Shown here piece after piece: positions 32,055 through 39,821 of a DNA stretch of 64,000 bases. Made by a program: the position numbers and the translations under genes. The notes beneath the pieces are model-generated. The model did not search any database, was not told the DNA's origin, and was given only the letters and a program-made list of their open reading frames with translations. The stretch's first letter is position 1; each line of letters opens with the position of its first letter. The stretch lies in assembly GCA_036399775.1 (NCBI GenBank), contig DASWMJ010000065.1:1-64000 (forward strand), given 5' to 3'. Origin of the DNA: JADMIH01 sp036399775 (lineage in GTDB: Bacteria; Chloroflexota; Chloroflexia; QHBQ01; JADMIH01).

Positions 32055-33070
32055 CCGGCGATCCTCTGCTGCGGCCCATCTTCATCATCTTCCAGGGGGT
32101 CTGGACGTGAAACGAGGTCCAGGTAAGCTCGCTCCAAAGTGTGCTCTACCTCCGCCACGCGCACGATGTCAATACCTACGTTGACCAGGGCGCGCACGAC
32201 GTGGGGCGTCACCTCTTCGGGGTCCATCGTAGAGATGAGCAGGCGATTTCCGGCCACTACCACGTCACCCACGCCTTCCAGGGTAGCTACCATCACCGCG
32301 AGGTCGTTCATAGTCCTGCCGCCGCCTTCGTCCTGCCATGCATCGCCGCCGGGGTCGGGTTCAGCGTTGGCGATTCGCACTTCGACGTGGCGGCCATAGA
32401 GCGCCCTCTGTAGGTCGCGGGGCGTGCCTACCCTGAGCAGGGTCTTCTTGATAATGGCTACGCGGTCGCACAGACTCTGCGCTTCGATGAGGTTATGCGT
32501 GCAGAGGATGATGGTGCGACCCTCGCCCTTGAGCGACCCGATGAAGTCGCGCACCAGCTTAGCACCCTCCGGGTCGAGCGCGGAGGTAGGCTCGTCCAGT
32601 ATGATAACGGGCGGCTCATGCAGGAGAGCGCGGGCGATGCTCAATTTCTGCTTCATCCCCTTTGAAAAGGTGCCTGCCGGGTCTTTGCGCCGGTCCCACA
32701 GGCCGAGCAGCTTGAGGTACCGCTCGATCTGGCGCAGGGCGAAGGCTCCGCTCAAGTCGTACAGCTTGGCGTAGAATTCCAGGTTCTGCTGGGCGGAGAG
32801 GCTTTCGTAAAGGCCGGGCGACTCGGTCATCACGCCGAGGCGGTGGCGTATCTCCGTGCGTGCGTGACCTATATCGTAGCCGCAGACTGTGGCGGTGCCC
32901 TCGGTGGGCGCAATCAGGCACGAAAGGAGGCGCATGGTAGTAGTCTTGCCCGCGCCGTTTGGCCCAAGCAAGCCGAATACCTCGCCTTTCTCTATCTCAA
33001 GGTCGAGGTCTCTTACCGCCCACCGGTCCCCAAATTGCCGTCCGAGGCCATCAGTAGTTATCGCGTACAA
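32051..33070 (-). CDS. ABC transporter ATP-binding protein (NatA/CcmA-like)
   Basis: The product is 339 aa. Walker A 'GLLGPNGAGKTTTMRLLSC', Q-loop 'GVMTESPGLYESLSAQQNLE', signature 'FSKGMKQKLSIARALLHEPP', Walker B 'VIILDEPTSALDPEGAKLV', H-loop 'TIILCTHNLIEAQ'. The C-terminal ~110 residues are the regulatory extension seen in exporters paired with ABC-2 permeases. TTG 33070 is the start, with AGGGA 7 nt upstream. It forms an operon with the permease gene. Confidence 0.93.
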   Translation of the reverse strand: MYAITTDGLGRQFGDRWAVRDLDLEIEKGEVFGLLGPNGAGKTTTMRLLSCLIAPTEGTATVCGYDIGHARTEIRHRLGVMTESPGLYESLSAQQNLEFYAKLYDLSGAFALRQIERYLKLLGLWDRRKDPAGTFSKGMKQKLSIARALLHEPPVIILDEPTSALDPEGAKLVRDFIGSLKGEGRTIILCTHNLIEAQSLCDRVAIIKKTLLRVGTPRDLQRALYGRHVEVRIANAEPDPGGDAWQDEGGGRTMNDLAVMVATLEGVGDVVVAGNRLLISTMDPEEVTPHVVRALVNVGIDIVRVAEVEHTLERAYLDLVSRPDPLEDDEDGPQQRIAG

Positions 33071-33228
33071 GAATCATCCCTGGTGGCGAAAGCGTTGGTA
33101 AGCAAGCGTTCTGCCTTAGGCAGCGCATGAACTCACACCATACTATGCTCTATTATAAGCCCACAGACAACTCCCTGAAAGTACTATTAAAGGGTGAAAG
33201 AAGTCAGCATTGCTTCTACTAATTCTTC

Positions 33229-33365
33229 TAAACGCCAGGACACAAAGACGCCAAGCACCCGCCAAGAGTTTTATCGTTTGGGTTTAAGTGCAATGCTGCA
33301 ATGCCTAATCAGCTATTCCTTCATAATCTTGGCGGGTGCCTGGCGTCTTTGTGTCCTGGCGTTTA
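33229..33365. repeat. Long inverted repeat (25-bp perfect outer arms)
   Basis: TAAACGCCAGGACACAAAGA... pairs with ...TCTTTGTGTCCTGGCGTTTA; after a small bulge the inner arms CACCCGCCAAGA/TCTTGGCGGGTG extend the stem to ~37 bp around a ~60-nt loop. The arm words belong to repeat family E. It lies in the divergent 33071-33454 space, so it is not a simple terminator. Nothing else is seen there. Confidence 0.8.
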
Positions 33366-33454
33366 GACTTCTGATTGGGATGAAAGTGGAAGTTGACAGC
33401 GCCTGACCAGTATGCTATCTTTCGCAGAGCAATTTGGGAAGGTGGGTGTGAGGA

Positions 33455-34249
33455 GTGAGTGAAGGTACGCGCCGCGCCGGTGCGGCAGAGAGTATGGCTG
33501 ACGACAAGGCAGTTGGCGCGACCGGCGCTCTTAAGCTGTCGGTTGTGATACCAATGTACAACGAGAGCGCCCGCCTGGCAGCCAGCATGCCCAAATTGGT
33601 GGAATACTTCTCACGTCAGAGCTACCCCTACGAAATTGTGGTGGTGGATGACGGCTCGAAAGACGGCACACCGGCTCTTGCAACCCAATTGCTTAGTAGC
33701 TTGCCTATGGTGCGCGTGATCTCGCAGCAGCCTAACCGGGGCAAAGGCGCGGCTGTTAAGACCGGGATGCTGGCGGCCAACGGCGCATTCGTGATGTTCT
33801 GCGATGCTGACCTGGCGACCCCTCCCTCCGAACTGGACAAGTTCTGGCCCCTGCTGGACAGGGGGTACGAAGTGGTCATCGGCTCGCGCAAGATGCCGGG
33901 CGCAAACATAATGCGCCACCAGCCCCTCTGGCGGGAGAGCCTGGGCAAGGTCTTTACCTGGCTCACGGATAAGATCGCCACGCACAACATCTCCGATGTG
34001 ACCTGCGGATTCAAATGCTTCAGCCACAGCGCCGCACAGCAGGTCTTCAGCCGCTCGGTGCTCACCGACTGGAGCTTCGACGCCGAGGTGCTCTTTATAG
34101 CCCAGAAGAGAGGCTACCGCATCAAGGAAGTGCCCGTGACCTGGCACGATGAGCCGGGCACCAAGGTGCGCATCGTGCGCGACGCAACTCAGGCGCTCCT
34201 GGGCCTGCTCAAGATACGCCGCAATTACATGCGTGGGGTGTACAAGTAG
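33455..34249 (+). CDS. Family 2 glycosyltransferase (dolichyl-phosphate-glucose synthase-like)
   Basis: The product is 264 aa. GT-A features: 'LKLSVVIPMYNESARLAASM', 'YEIVVVDDGSKDGT' (first DxD-type acid pair), 'NRGKGAAVKTGMLAANGAFV', 'FCDADLATPPSELDKFW' (DAD metal site) and 'DVTCGFKCFSHSAAQQVFSR', which are hallmarks of the DPG/ALG5-like branch that loads sugars onto polyprenyl phosphate. Such lipid-linked sugars feed GT-C membrane transferases, several of which lie nearby (34414, 36214, 44065). Start GTG 33455 with AAGGTGG upstream. Confidence 0.9.
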   Translation: MSEGTRRAGAAESMADDKAVGATGALKLSVVIPMYNESARLAASMPKLVEYFSRQSYPYEIVVVDDGSKDGTPALATQLLSSLPMVRVISQQPNRGKGAAVKTGMLAANGAFVMFCDADLATPPSELDKFWPLLDRGYEVVIGSRKMPGANIMRHQPLWRESLGKVFTWLTDKIATHNISDVTCGFKCFSHSAAQQVFSRSVLTDWSFDAEVLFIAQKRGYRIKEVPVTWHDEPGTKVRIVRDATQALLGLLKIRRNYMRGVYK

Positions 34250-34416
34250 GGGTTAGGGGTTAGGGGTCAGGGGTTAGGGACCAGGGATCAGGGATCAGGG
34301 ATCAGGGATCAGTTGCTGTGTGTTGGTCCCTAACCCCCAACCCCTAACCCCCAACCCCCAACCCCTAACCCCTAACCCCTAACCCCTAACCCCTAACCCC
34401 TAACCCCTAACCCCTA
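34246..34416. repeat. Large heptad repeat tract (family D)
   Basis: GGGGTTA/GGGGTCA/GGGATCA units on the left, TTGCTGTGTGTTGG in the middle, then about 14 CCCCTAA/CCCCCAA units: a tandem and inverted array. The G-rich arms could form quadruplexes. It lies between convergent genes and touches both stops. Confidence 0.85.
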
Positions 34417-35994
34417 GCGAAGCCTGTCCGCCTCCACCAGCGCTTGCAGGCTGGGGTATTCTACCATTTGGCCCTCTTCATATCGCAGGAAGATCGGGTT
34501 GGGGCCTACTTTAGAGGGGTCGGCCAGGGCTGCTTGCACGGGCGCTATCTCCTCGGCCAAGTTATAGCTCTTTATCCCCGTCCAATCCTGGTAGACGAGA
34601 TAGACTGCGGTGCCGAAGCCGGAGTTGAAGAGAAGCACCGTCTTGTACGTAGGGGGCGGGTTCGCCATGTAGAAGGTTGACGGGCGTGGTGGGTCCGGGT
34701 GGAGGGCGCGCACCTGCCCCATGATACCCCTTGCCACTTCCCCCGATTGCCGCCACAGTTCGTTGTGGACTACGGTCAGCACGCTCCACCAGACCAGGAA
34801 CAGCAGAGGCAAGGCGACCAGGGCGCGCCGCCAGGGTACGGCCTTTCCACGCAAGTCGTCCTGCAACCGCACGAAAGCACAGGCGACCAGTAAACCCACG
34901 CCGAGGGCGGGCAGGTAGAACCACCTGTTGGCGACCGCTTGCAGCGTCAACAGCAGGGTTATGCCTATCCATCCGACAGCAAATAGTGCCACGCGCCCCA
35001 ACCAGCGTACCAGCACGGCCAGCAGCTCGGCGGCGAGGACGATGATTGCCAGCTTCGCTAGCAGAGGCTCTGTGATGACCTCTTGCGGCACCCACCACGC
35101 GCCGAGCGCCAGGAAGATGTAGCCTGTGATTACGTCTAAGGTATGGCTGAAGAAGCCTAGCTGCTCTTCTACGCCGTACATCAACCTCCCTTGCCCGGTG
35201 AAATAGAGGTAGAGCCGCATTGCGACGTAAAGTCCACTCGCCGCAATGAAGAGCGAGTGATCTGCAAGTAAGCGCAGGTATAACCGCCGGTCGCGCCACC
35301 AACCCCTGGCGCGTCGGCCCGGCCAGCGTAGCCAGTCCCGCCCGAAGACGAGGTCAATCCACAGGCACATTATGGGTAACGTGATTGCCGCCTCCTTGCC
35401 TAGCATAGAGACGAACCCCAGCAGGCCCGCCAGCAGCCACATCCAGCGCCCGCCGCCTTGCCGCCACCGCACGAAGAGCCACAGCGCGGGCAGCCATGCA
35501 ACCGCGAAGTTTATGTCGGCCTGCCCACCCATCCAGGTGACGGTCTCGGTTTGCGCGGGGTGGACACCGAACAGCGCAGCCGCCAGCAAGGCCAGCCGCG
35601 TGCGCCCCGTGAGAGCGCGAACCAGCAGGGCAGCCCACACTATATTGAGAGAGTGTATTATCAGGCGGGTTATATGCCAGCCCAGGGGCGCATCACCGAA
35701 TAGGGCGTAGTCCGCCGCCCAGATGCTGTGGGTGAGCGGCCTGTAGACGGCCCTGCCGATGGGGTTGAAGAAGTTGAGGACGGTATTCCAGTCTTTAGGG
35801 CGCACGTAGTTGTAGTCGTCGCCTACCCAGTAAGCGTTGATCGCGACGGCATAGCAGGCAAGCATCAGGGCGATTGCGAACCCAAGCCCCAACCGCCAGG
35901 GTGTCAGCCAGGCGGCACGAGCAGCTACACGGTCACCCCATTTCGCGGTGGGCATCGCACTTCTCAAGGTCGAAGTTTGAGCAGGCTGGCGCAT
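34414..35994 (-). CDS. GT-C-type membrane glycosyltransferase-like protein
   Basis: The product is 526 aa with about eleven hydrophobic helices. The first outer loop has 'AYWVGDDYNYVRPKDWNTVL', whose DD corresponds to the catalytic acids of GT-C enzymes (PMT/ArnT type), followed by 'GRAVYRPLTHSIWAADYALF' and 'AALFGVHPAQTETVTWMGGQ', typical of bacterial DUF1736/TMTC-like proteins. A C-terminal soluble domain of ~100 residues follows. It probably transfers sugars from lipid carriers outside the membrane. ATG 35994 lies 6 nt after a TGCTATAAT promoter, so it is likely leaderless. Confidence 0.8.
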   Translation of the reverse strand: MRQPAQTSTLRSAMPTAKWGDRVAARAAWLTPWRLGLGFAIALMLACYAVAINAYWVGDDYNYVRPKDWNTVLNFFNPIGRAVYRPLTHSIWAADYALFGDAPLGWHITRLIIHSLNIVWAALLVRALTGRTRLALLAAALFGVHPAQTETVTWMGGQADINFAVAWLPALWLFVRWRQGGGRWMWLLAGLLGFVSMLGKEAAITLPIMCLWIDLVFGRDWLRWPGRRARGWWRDRRLYLRLLADHSLFIAASGLYVAMRLYLYFTGQGRLMYGVEEQLGFFSHTLDVITGYIFLALGAWWVPQEVITEPLLAKLAIIVLAAELLAVLVRWLGRVALFAVGWIGITLLLTLQAVANRWFYLPALGVGLLVACAFVRLQDDLRGKAVPWRRALVALPLLFLVWWSVLTVVHNELWRQSGEVARGIMGQVRALHPDPPRPSTFYMANPPPTYKTVLLFNSGFGTAVYLVYQDWTGIKSYNLAEEIAPVQAALADPSKVGPNPIFLRYEEGQMVEYPSLQALVEADRLR

Positions 35995-36000
35995 GAGGCG

Positions 36001-36009
36001 ATTATAGCA
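36001..36009 (-). promoter_or_regulatory. Extended -10 promoter giving a leaderless mRNA
   Basis: TGCTATAAT read on the minus strand (36009-36001), then CGCCTC and ATG 35994. The same geometry as at 27451. Confidence 0.65.
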
Positions 36010-36012
36010 TAG

Positions 36013-36144
36013 CTAGTACCGAGTACCGAGTACCGAGTGCTGAGTGCTGAGTGCTGAGTGCTAATTGGTCCCTGACCCCTGACCCCTGACCCCTGATCCC
36101 TGACCCCTGACCCCTGATCCCTGATCCCTGATCCCTGATCCCTA
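36013..36144. repeat. Tandem GTACCGA/GTGCTGA and CCCCTGA heptads
   Basis: Units of 7 bp: GTACCGA x3, GTGCTGA x3-4, then CCCCTGA and CCCTGAT runs to 36144. Family D plus a related GTACTGAGT type. Confidence 0.8.
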
Positions 36145-36213
36145 AAATTTGGCGTATTCTGCGTACAGTGGTGTAGAATGTTACTCGCGCCACCAACCCG
36201 GCGCGAGGTGCGT

Positions 36214-38259
36214 ATGGACTTCGGGTCTCCACAATTTTACGCGCACGTGGTTGTGGCGCTGATGGCCGTTATTTTGCCTGGCACTGCCCTGTACCTGGCG
36301 GTTCGGCGCATCTTCAAGAGCCAGGCCAGCCTGAACCCTATCTACGCGCTCTCGGTGGGGGCGGGATTGAGCGTGGCTTTCTGGCCGCTCCTCCTTTTCT
36401 ATCTCAGCTTCCTGGGCCTGGGGATAGCGCCGATCTTGCTCTGGACCGTGCTGCTGGTGGCTGGTATCTACGTCGCCTACTATTTCCGGGCGCAACGAAG
36501 ACAGACTGACCAGGCACCCTCTTCCGAGGTAGTGAGGCGAGAGCGATTGTTGGCGGGGCTTACGCTGGGTGGACTTGTGCTCGTGTCGCTGGCGTTCAGG
36601 CTGGGCGACATCCAGGGCCTCACCGTGCCGATGTTCGGCGACTCCCTTCACCACACGATGATAACGGACCTCATCTTACGATCGGGCCGCGTGCCCGTGA
36701 ATTACTTGCCTTATGTACCCACCGGCACGTTCACCTACCATTTTGGCTTCCACACCCTTGCTGCGGTCTTCGGGCAATTGACCGGGTCGGACGCGCCTTA
36801 TGCTGTGCTGCTCATGGGCCAGGTGCTGAATGTGCTTTCGCTGCCTGTGGCGTATGCGCTGAACCGCCGCCTCTTTGCGTCGCGGGCGGCTGGGCTGGGT
36901 GCGGCGCTGCTCACCGGCTTCGTCTCGATAATGCCTGCATATTACGTTAACTGGGGGAGATACACACAACTGGCGGGCCACGTCTTGCTCCTGGTGGCGC
37001 TCATCTTCATCGTCCGCTTGATGAGCAGCGAGTGGAAGCGGAGCGACTTTGCGCTTGCCGCTATCTGCGTGGCCGGGCTGGTGGTGGTGCATTATCGCAT
37101 CTTGATCTTCTTTGGCATCTTTGGCCTCGCGCTCGGTGCCTGGCAACTCCTTACGGGCTGGCGCGACCTGCGACGCCTGCTGGTAGCGTGGGGTAGGGGC
37201 ATCGCGGCGGTGCTGGTGGGGCTGGCCGCCACGCTCCCCTGGCTCATCAACCTCTTCAGCAATTATTTCCCCGGCCTCAGCGTGCGCCTGGGCACGGTCT
37301 CGACTGAGTACCTGGCCGAATACAACGACCCAAGTTCCATTGTCATCTTTGTTGGCCGCGTGCTCCCGGCGCTGGCGCTCATTGGCCTGGCCCTGGCGGT
37401 GGCAGGCTTTTTCCGGCGAAAGGTGGGTAAGCCGAACGCCATGTTGCCTGCGGGCTTATCTCTCACGCCTAACGCCGCCGCTGTGGTCATCAGCCTTTGG
37501 ACGGCGCTGCTCATAGGCAGCCTTTGGGTCGTGCCGGGGGCGATAGGGGGTTATACGGTTGCCATTACTTTGTATATACCGCTCGCAGCCCTCGGCGGCT
37601 ACTCGATAGGGCGTGCGTGCGAGTGGCTTGCCGCGAGGCTGGGAAAGCCTGCGGGCCTCGTCGCGGTGGGATTGCTGGGCGCTGCTCCCATCCTGGCCTT
37701 CGCGCTTGGCCCCTGGCACCTGATTGACCCAGGCGGCAGCCAGTACGTGCACCCCGCAGATCGGGCGGCGTTTGATTGGATCGAGAAGAATGTGCCCCAG
37801 GACGCGAAGTTCCTTATCTCTTCGGAGTTTACCTACCAGGGGAGGGGGGTCACAGCGAGCGACGCGGGCATGTGGCTGCCATTGCTCACCGGCAGGCTGG
37901 TGAGCCTCCCTGCCCTCAGTACATGGGTGGAGCGACCTGTCGAGCCGAACTTCTTCACCGATACGCGCAAGCTGGCCGCTTACACGCAGCCACAGAGCAA
38001 TACTCTCGCCCTGTCTGACCGCTCAACGCAGGCCCTTCTGGTCAGCAAAGGCATCATCCCACAGGCGCGGACGCTTGCCGACCCTGAAACGCTCGCCCTT
38101 ATGCGGGAGCTAGGCGTTACGCACGTATATTCGGGGGCAAGGGCCGGCAAGAGCAACCCGCGCCTCGACATAGAGAGCATGCAGCGCGACACGGCGCACT
38201 ACCGGCTGCTATATTTCCAGGGTGGAGTGTATATCTTCGAGTTGCTCTACGGCCAATGA
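36214..38259 (+). CDS. Large polytopic membrane protein, GT-C-like
   Basis: The product is 681 aa with about thirteen hydrophobic segments and a C-terminal soluble part from ~530. The loop after helix 3-4 has 'PMFGDSLHHTMITDLILRSG' and 'YVPTGTFTYHFGFHTLAAVF', a D...HH pattern found in GT-C superfamily proteins of the DUF6541 type. 'RYTQLAGHVLL' and 'VVHYRILIFF' follow. Start ATG 36214 with GCGAGGTG 5 nt upstream; an in-frame ATG at 36178 lies inside a TAGAAT box and is unlikely. Role in surface glycan building is inferred from fold and neighbours. Confidence 0.75.
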   Translation: MDFGSPQFYAHVVVALMAVILPGTALYLAVRRIFKSQASLNPIYALSVGAGLSVAFWPLLLFYLSFLGLGIAPILLWTVLLVAGIYVAYYFRAQRRQTDQAPSSEVVRRERLLAGLTLGGLVLVSLAFRLGDIQGLTVPMFGDSLHHTMITDLILRSGRVPVNYLPYVPTGTFTYHFGFHTLAAVFGQLTGSDAPYAVLLMGQVLNVLSLPVAYALNRRLFASRAAGLGAALLTGFVSIMPAYYVNWGRYTQLAGHVLLLVALIFIVRLMSSEWKRSDFALAAICVAGLVVVHYRILIFFGIFGLALGAWQLLTGWRDLRRLLVAWGRGIAAVLVGLAATLPWLINLFSNYFPGLSVRLGTVSTEYLAEYNDPSSIVIFVGRVLPALALIGLALAVAGFFRRKVGKPNAMLPAGLSLTPNAAAVVISLWTALLIGSLWVVPGAIGGYTVAITLYIPLAALGGYSIGRACEWLAARLGKPAGLVAVGLLGAAPILAFALGPWHLIDPGGSQYVHPADRAAFDWIEKNVPQDAKFLISSEFTYQGRGVTASDAGMWLPLLTGRLVSLPALSTWVERPVEPNFFTDTRKLAAYTQPQSNTLALSDRSTQALLVSKGIIPQARTLADPETLALMRELGVTHVYSGARAGKSNPRLDIESMQRDTAHYRLLYFQGGVYIFELLYGQ

Positions 38260-38263
38260 AAAA

Positions 38264-38450
38264 CATGGGACATCCCGAATTTTATATTCGTGCCTGCCTC
38301 ATGCGCACAAGAACTCGTACTGCCCTCCCCAACCACTCTCCGCACGCAGGGAGAGGAGTTCAAACAAATGAAAAAGCATACAATGGGCGGCGCAGCCGCT
38401 CATTGTATGCTTTTTCATTTGTTTGAACTCAGGATACTACGCTTGTCAAA
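38264..38450. mobile_element. Second MITE-like copy, inverted and right-truncated
   Basis: CATGGGACATCCCGAATTTT at 38264 matches the terminal repeat of the 26104 element; then the GCACAAGAACTCG segment, and a long hairpin GTTCAAACAAATG...CATTTGTTTGAAC (38351-38427) with the ATGGGCGGCGCAGCC core. The expected far terminal repeat is not found before the rpoA stop. Between convergent genes, the hairpin could terminate both. Confidence 0.7.
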
Positions 38451-38470
38451 AAGAGCAACACGGGGTACGA

Positions 38471-39484
38471 CTACTCTTCTTCCGACTCGTCCTCTTCGCC
38501 CTCTTCGTCTTCAACGGCTTCCATGTCCACAGCCATAGCGAAACCCTGGGCCGCTAGCGCGTCCCGCAACTCGTATAGGGATTTCTGGCCGAAGTTCCTC
38601 AAGTGGAGCAAATCGTTATCGTTCATGGCGAGCACCTGGGCGATAGTAGTGATGTTGGCGCGCCTGAGAGCGTTGGTGGTGCGCATACTGAGGTTCAGGT
38701 CTTCGATTGGCCGGTTTGTGTTGTCCTCTTCCGGTGGCCCGGCCTCTTCGAGGTCTAGCTCCGAGCTATCTCGCCCGTAGCGTGCCACCGCAGTCGCATA
38801 CTGGGTGAGTATCTGCGCAGCCTGGCTGAGCGCGTCGTCCGGCTCGATGGTGCCGTCCGTCCAGATGTCCAGCAGCAAGCGGTCATAATCGGTCATCTGG
38901 CCGACGCGGGTGTGCTCCACCACGTAATTTACGCGGGGCACCGGAGTGTACATGGCGTCTACGGGTATCATATCGGCGGGCAGATCGGTACGCACCTCCG
39001 CCAGGCCGTAACCGCGCCCCGATTCGACCAACAACTCCAACTCAAAAGGTATGCCCTGCCCCGTAGCGGTGGCAATCAGGGCATCCGGGTCTATCAGATC
39101 AACGCCTTCCGGCAAGTCTAGATTGCTCGCGGTGATCTCGCCCGTCTCATCGCCCGCGAAGCGCAAAGCGACACGGAAACCCTCTCCCGCTTCCGGGCTA
39201 TCGGCGGGCACCCTGAAGCGCAATTGCTTCACGTTCAGCACCAGGTCAATAAGCCCTTCTTCGATGCCCGGTATCTCGTTCGGATCGTCGGGCATCTCCG
39301 ACAGGCGGATGCCTGTGACGGCTGCGCCCACCAGGGACGAAATCAGGATTCGCCTCAGGCTAGCGCCTATAGTAGTGCCCCAGCCAGGCTGAAGCGGCTC
39401 AATGCGGAACCTGCCATAATTGTCGCTACCACTATCCCTGGTTATCTCAGGCAACCTTACATCAAACAACGAACTCACCCCCAT
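38471..39484 (-). CDS. rpoA: RNA polymerase alpha subunit, isolated and divergent
   Basis: The product is 337 aa. N-terminal domain: 'FRIEPLQPGWGTTIGASLRR' (most alphas have GNALRR), 'SSLVGAAVTGIRLSEMPDDP', 'IPGIEEGLIDLVLNVKQLRF'; insert and 'ESGRGYGLAEVRTDLPADMI', 'VVEHTRVGQMTDYDRLLLDI'. C-terminal DNA/activator-binding domain: 'LNLSMRTTNALRRANITTIA', 'LHLRNFGQKSLYELRDALAA'. A very acidic tail ends DESEEE. Start ATG 39484; GTG 39478 is possible. No ribosomal-protein genes (rpsD, rplQ) flank it, unlike the usual alpha operon, so it is either a relocated or second copy. Confidence 0.88.
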   Translation of the reverse strand: MGVSSLFDVRLPEITRDSGSDNYGRFRIEPLQPGWGTTIGASLRRILISSLVGAAVTGIRLSEMPDDPNEIPGIEEGLIDLVLNVKQLRFRVPADSPEAGEGFRVALRFAGDETGEITASNLDLPEGVDLIDPDALIATATGQGIPFELELLVESGRGYGLAEVRTDLPADMIPVDAMYTPVPRVNYVVEHTRVGQMTDYDRLLLDIWTDGTIEPDDALSQAAQILTQYATAVARYGRDSSELDLEEAGPPEEDNTNRPIEDLNLSMRTTNALRRANITTIAQVLAMNDNDLLHLRNFGQKSLYELRDALAAQGFAMAVDMEAVEDEEGEEDESEEE

Positions 39485-39620
39485 TTTGGATACAAAAGAA
39501 AAGCCAGACAAAAACTGACCTTATACTATATCATAAGAGGCCCCGAATCGCAAATTTCACAAGGTGCTTTAATAGTTCTGTGTCAAAGTTGCTAAATGCG
39601 CCTTATATTAGAAAAAGAGA

Positions 39621-39673
39621 TTGTTTCTGTGCGAAAAATGGCGGCGAAGCCGCCATTTTTCGCACAGAAACAA
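39621..39673. repeat. Perfect 25-bp-arm hairpin with GGCGGCGAAGCCGCC core
   Basis: TTGTTTCTGTGCGAAAAATG... and its exact complement around a GAA loop. The central core is like that of the MITE hairpins (GGCGGCGCAGCCGCC). It lies in the divergent 39485-39821 space, where it could not be a shared terminator. A TATACT box at 39777-39782 may serve the rightward gene. Confidence 0.75.
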
Positions 39674-39821
39674 AAGAAAACTTCTCTTCGTTTGCGCTGT
39701 ACAAGCATGAGGCGCAACTTTGACATAGCCCTACTTACAGGCTGCCGTGAACTTGCAAAGTTGCAGCGTGAATTGTATACTCTCCAGGTAACACTCGCAC
39801 AGTGAAAGGCGGCTCGTTAAT

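Noticed and set aside
34246..34416. Heptad array as a possible CRISPR
   Set aside because: Units are 7 bp with no spacers, and no cas genes are present.
36178..36213. Upstream ATG for the 36214 membrane protein
   Set aside because: That ATG is inside a TAGAAT box, and the ATG at 36214 has a GAGG site at the right distance.
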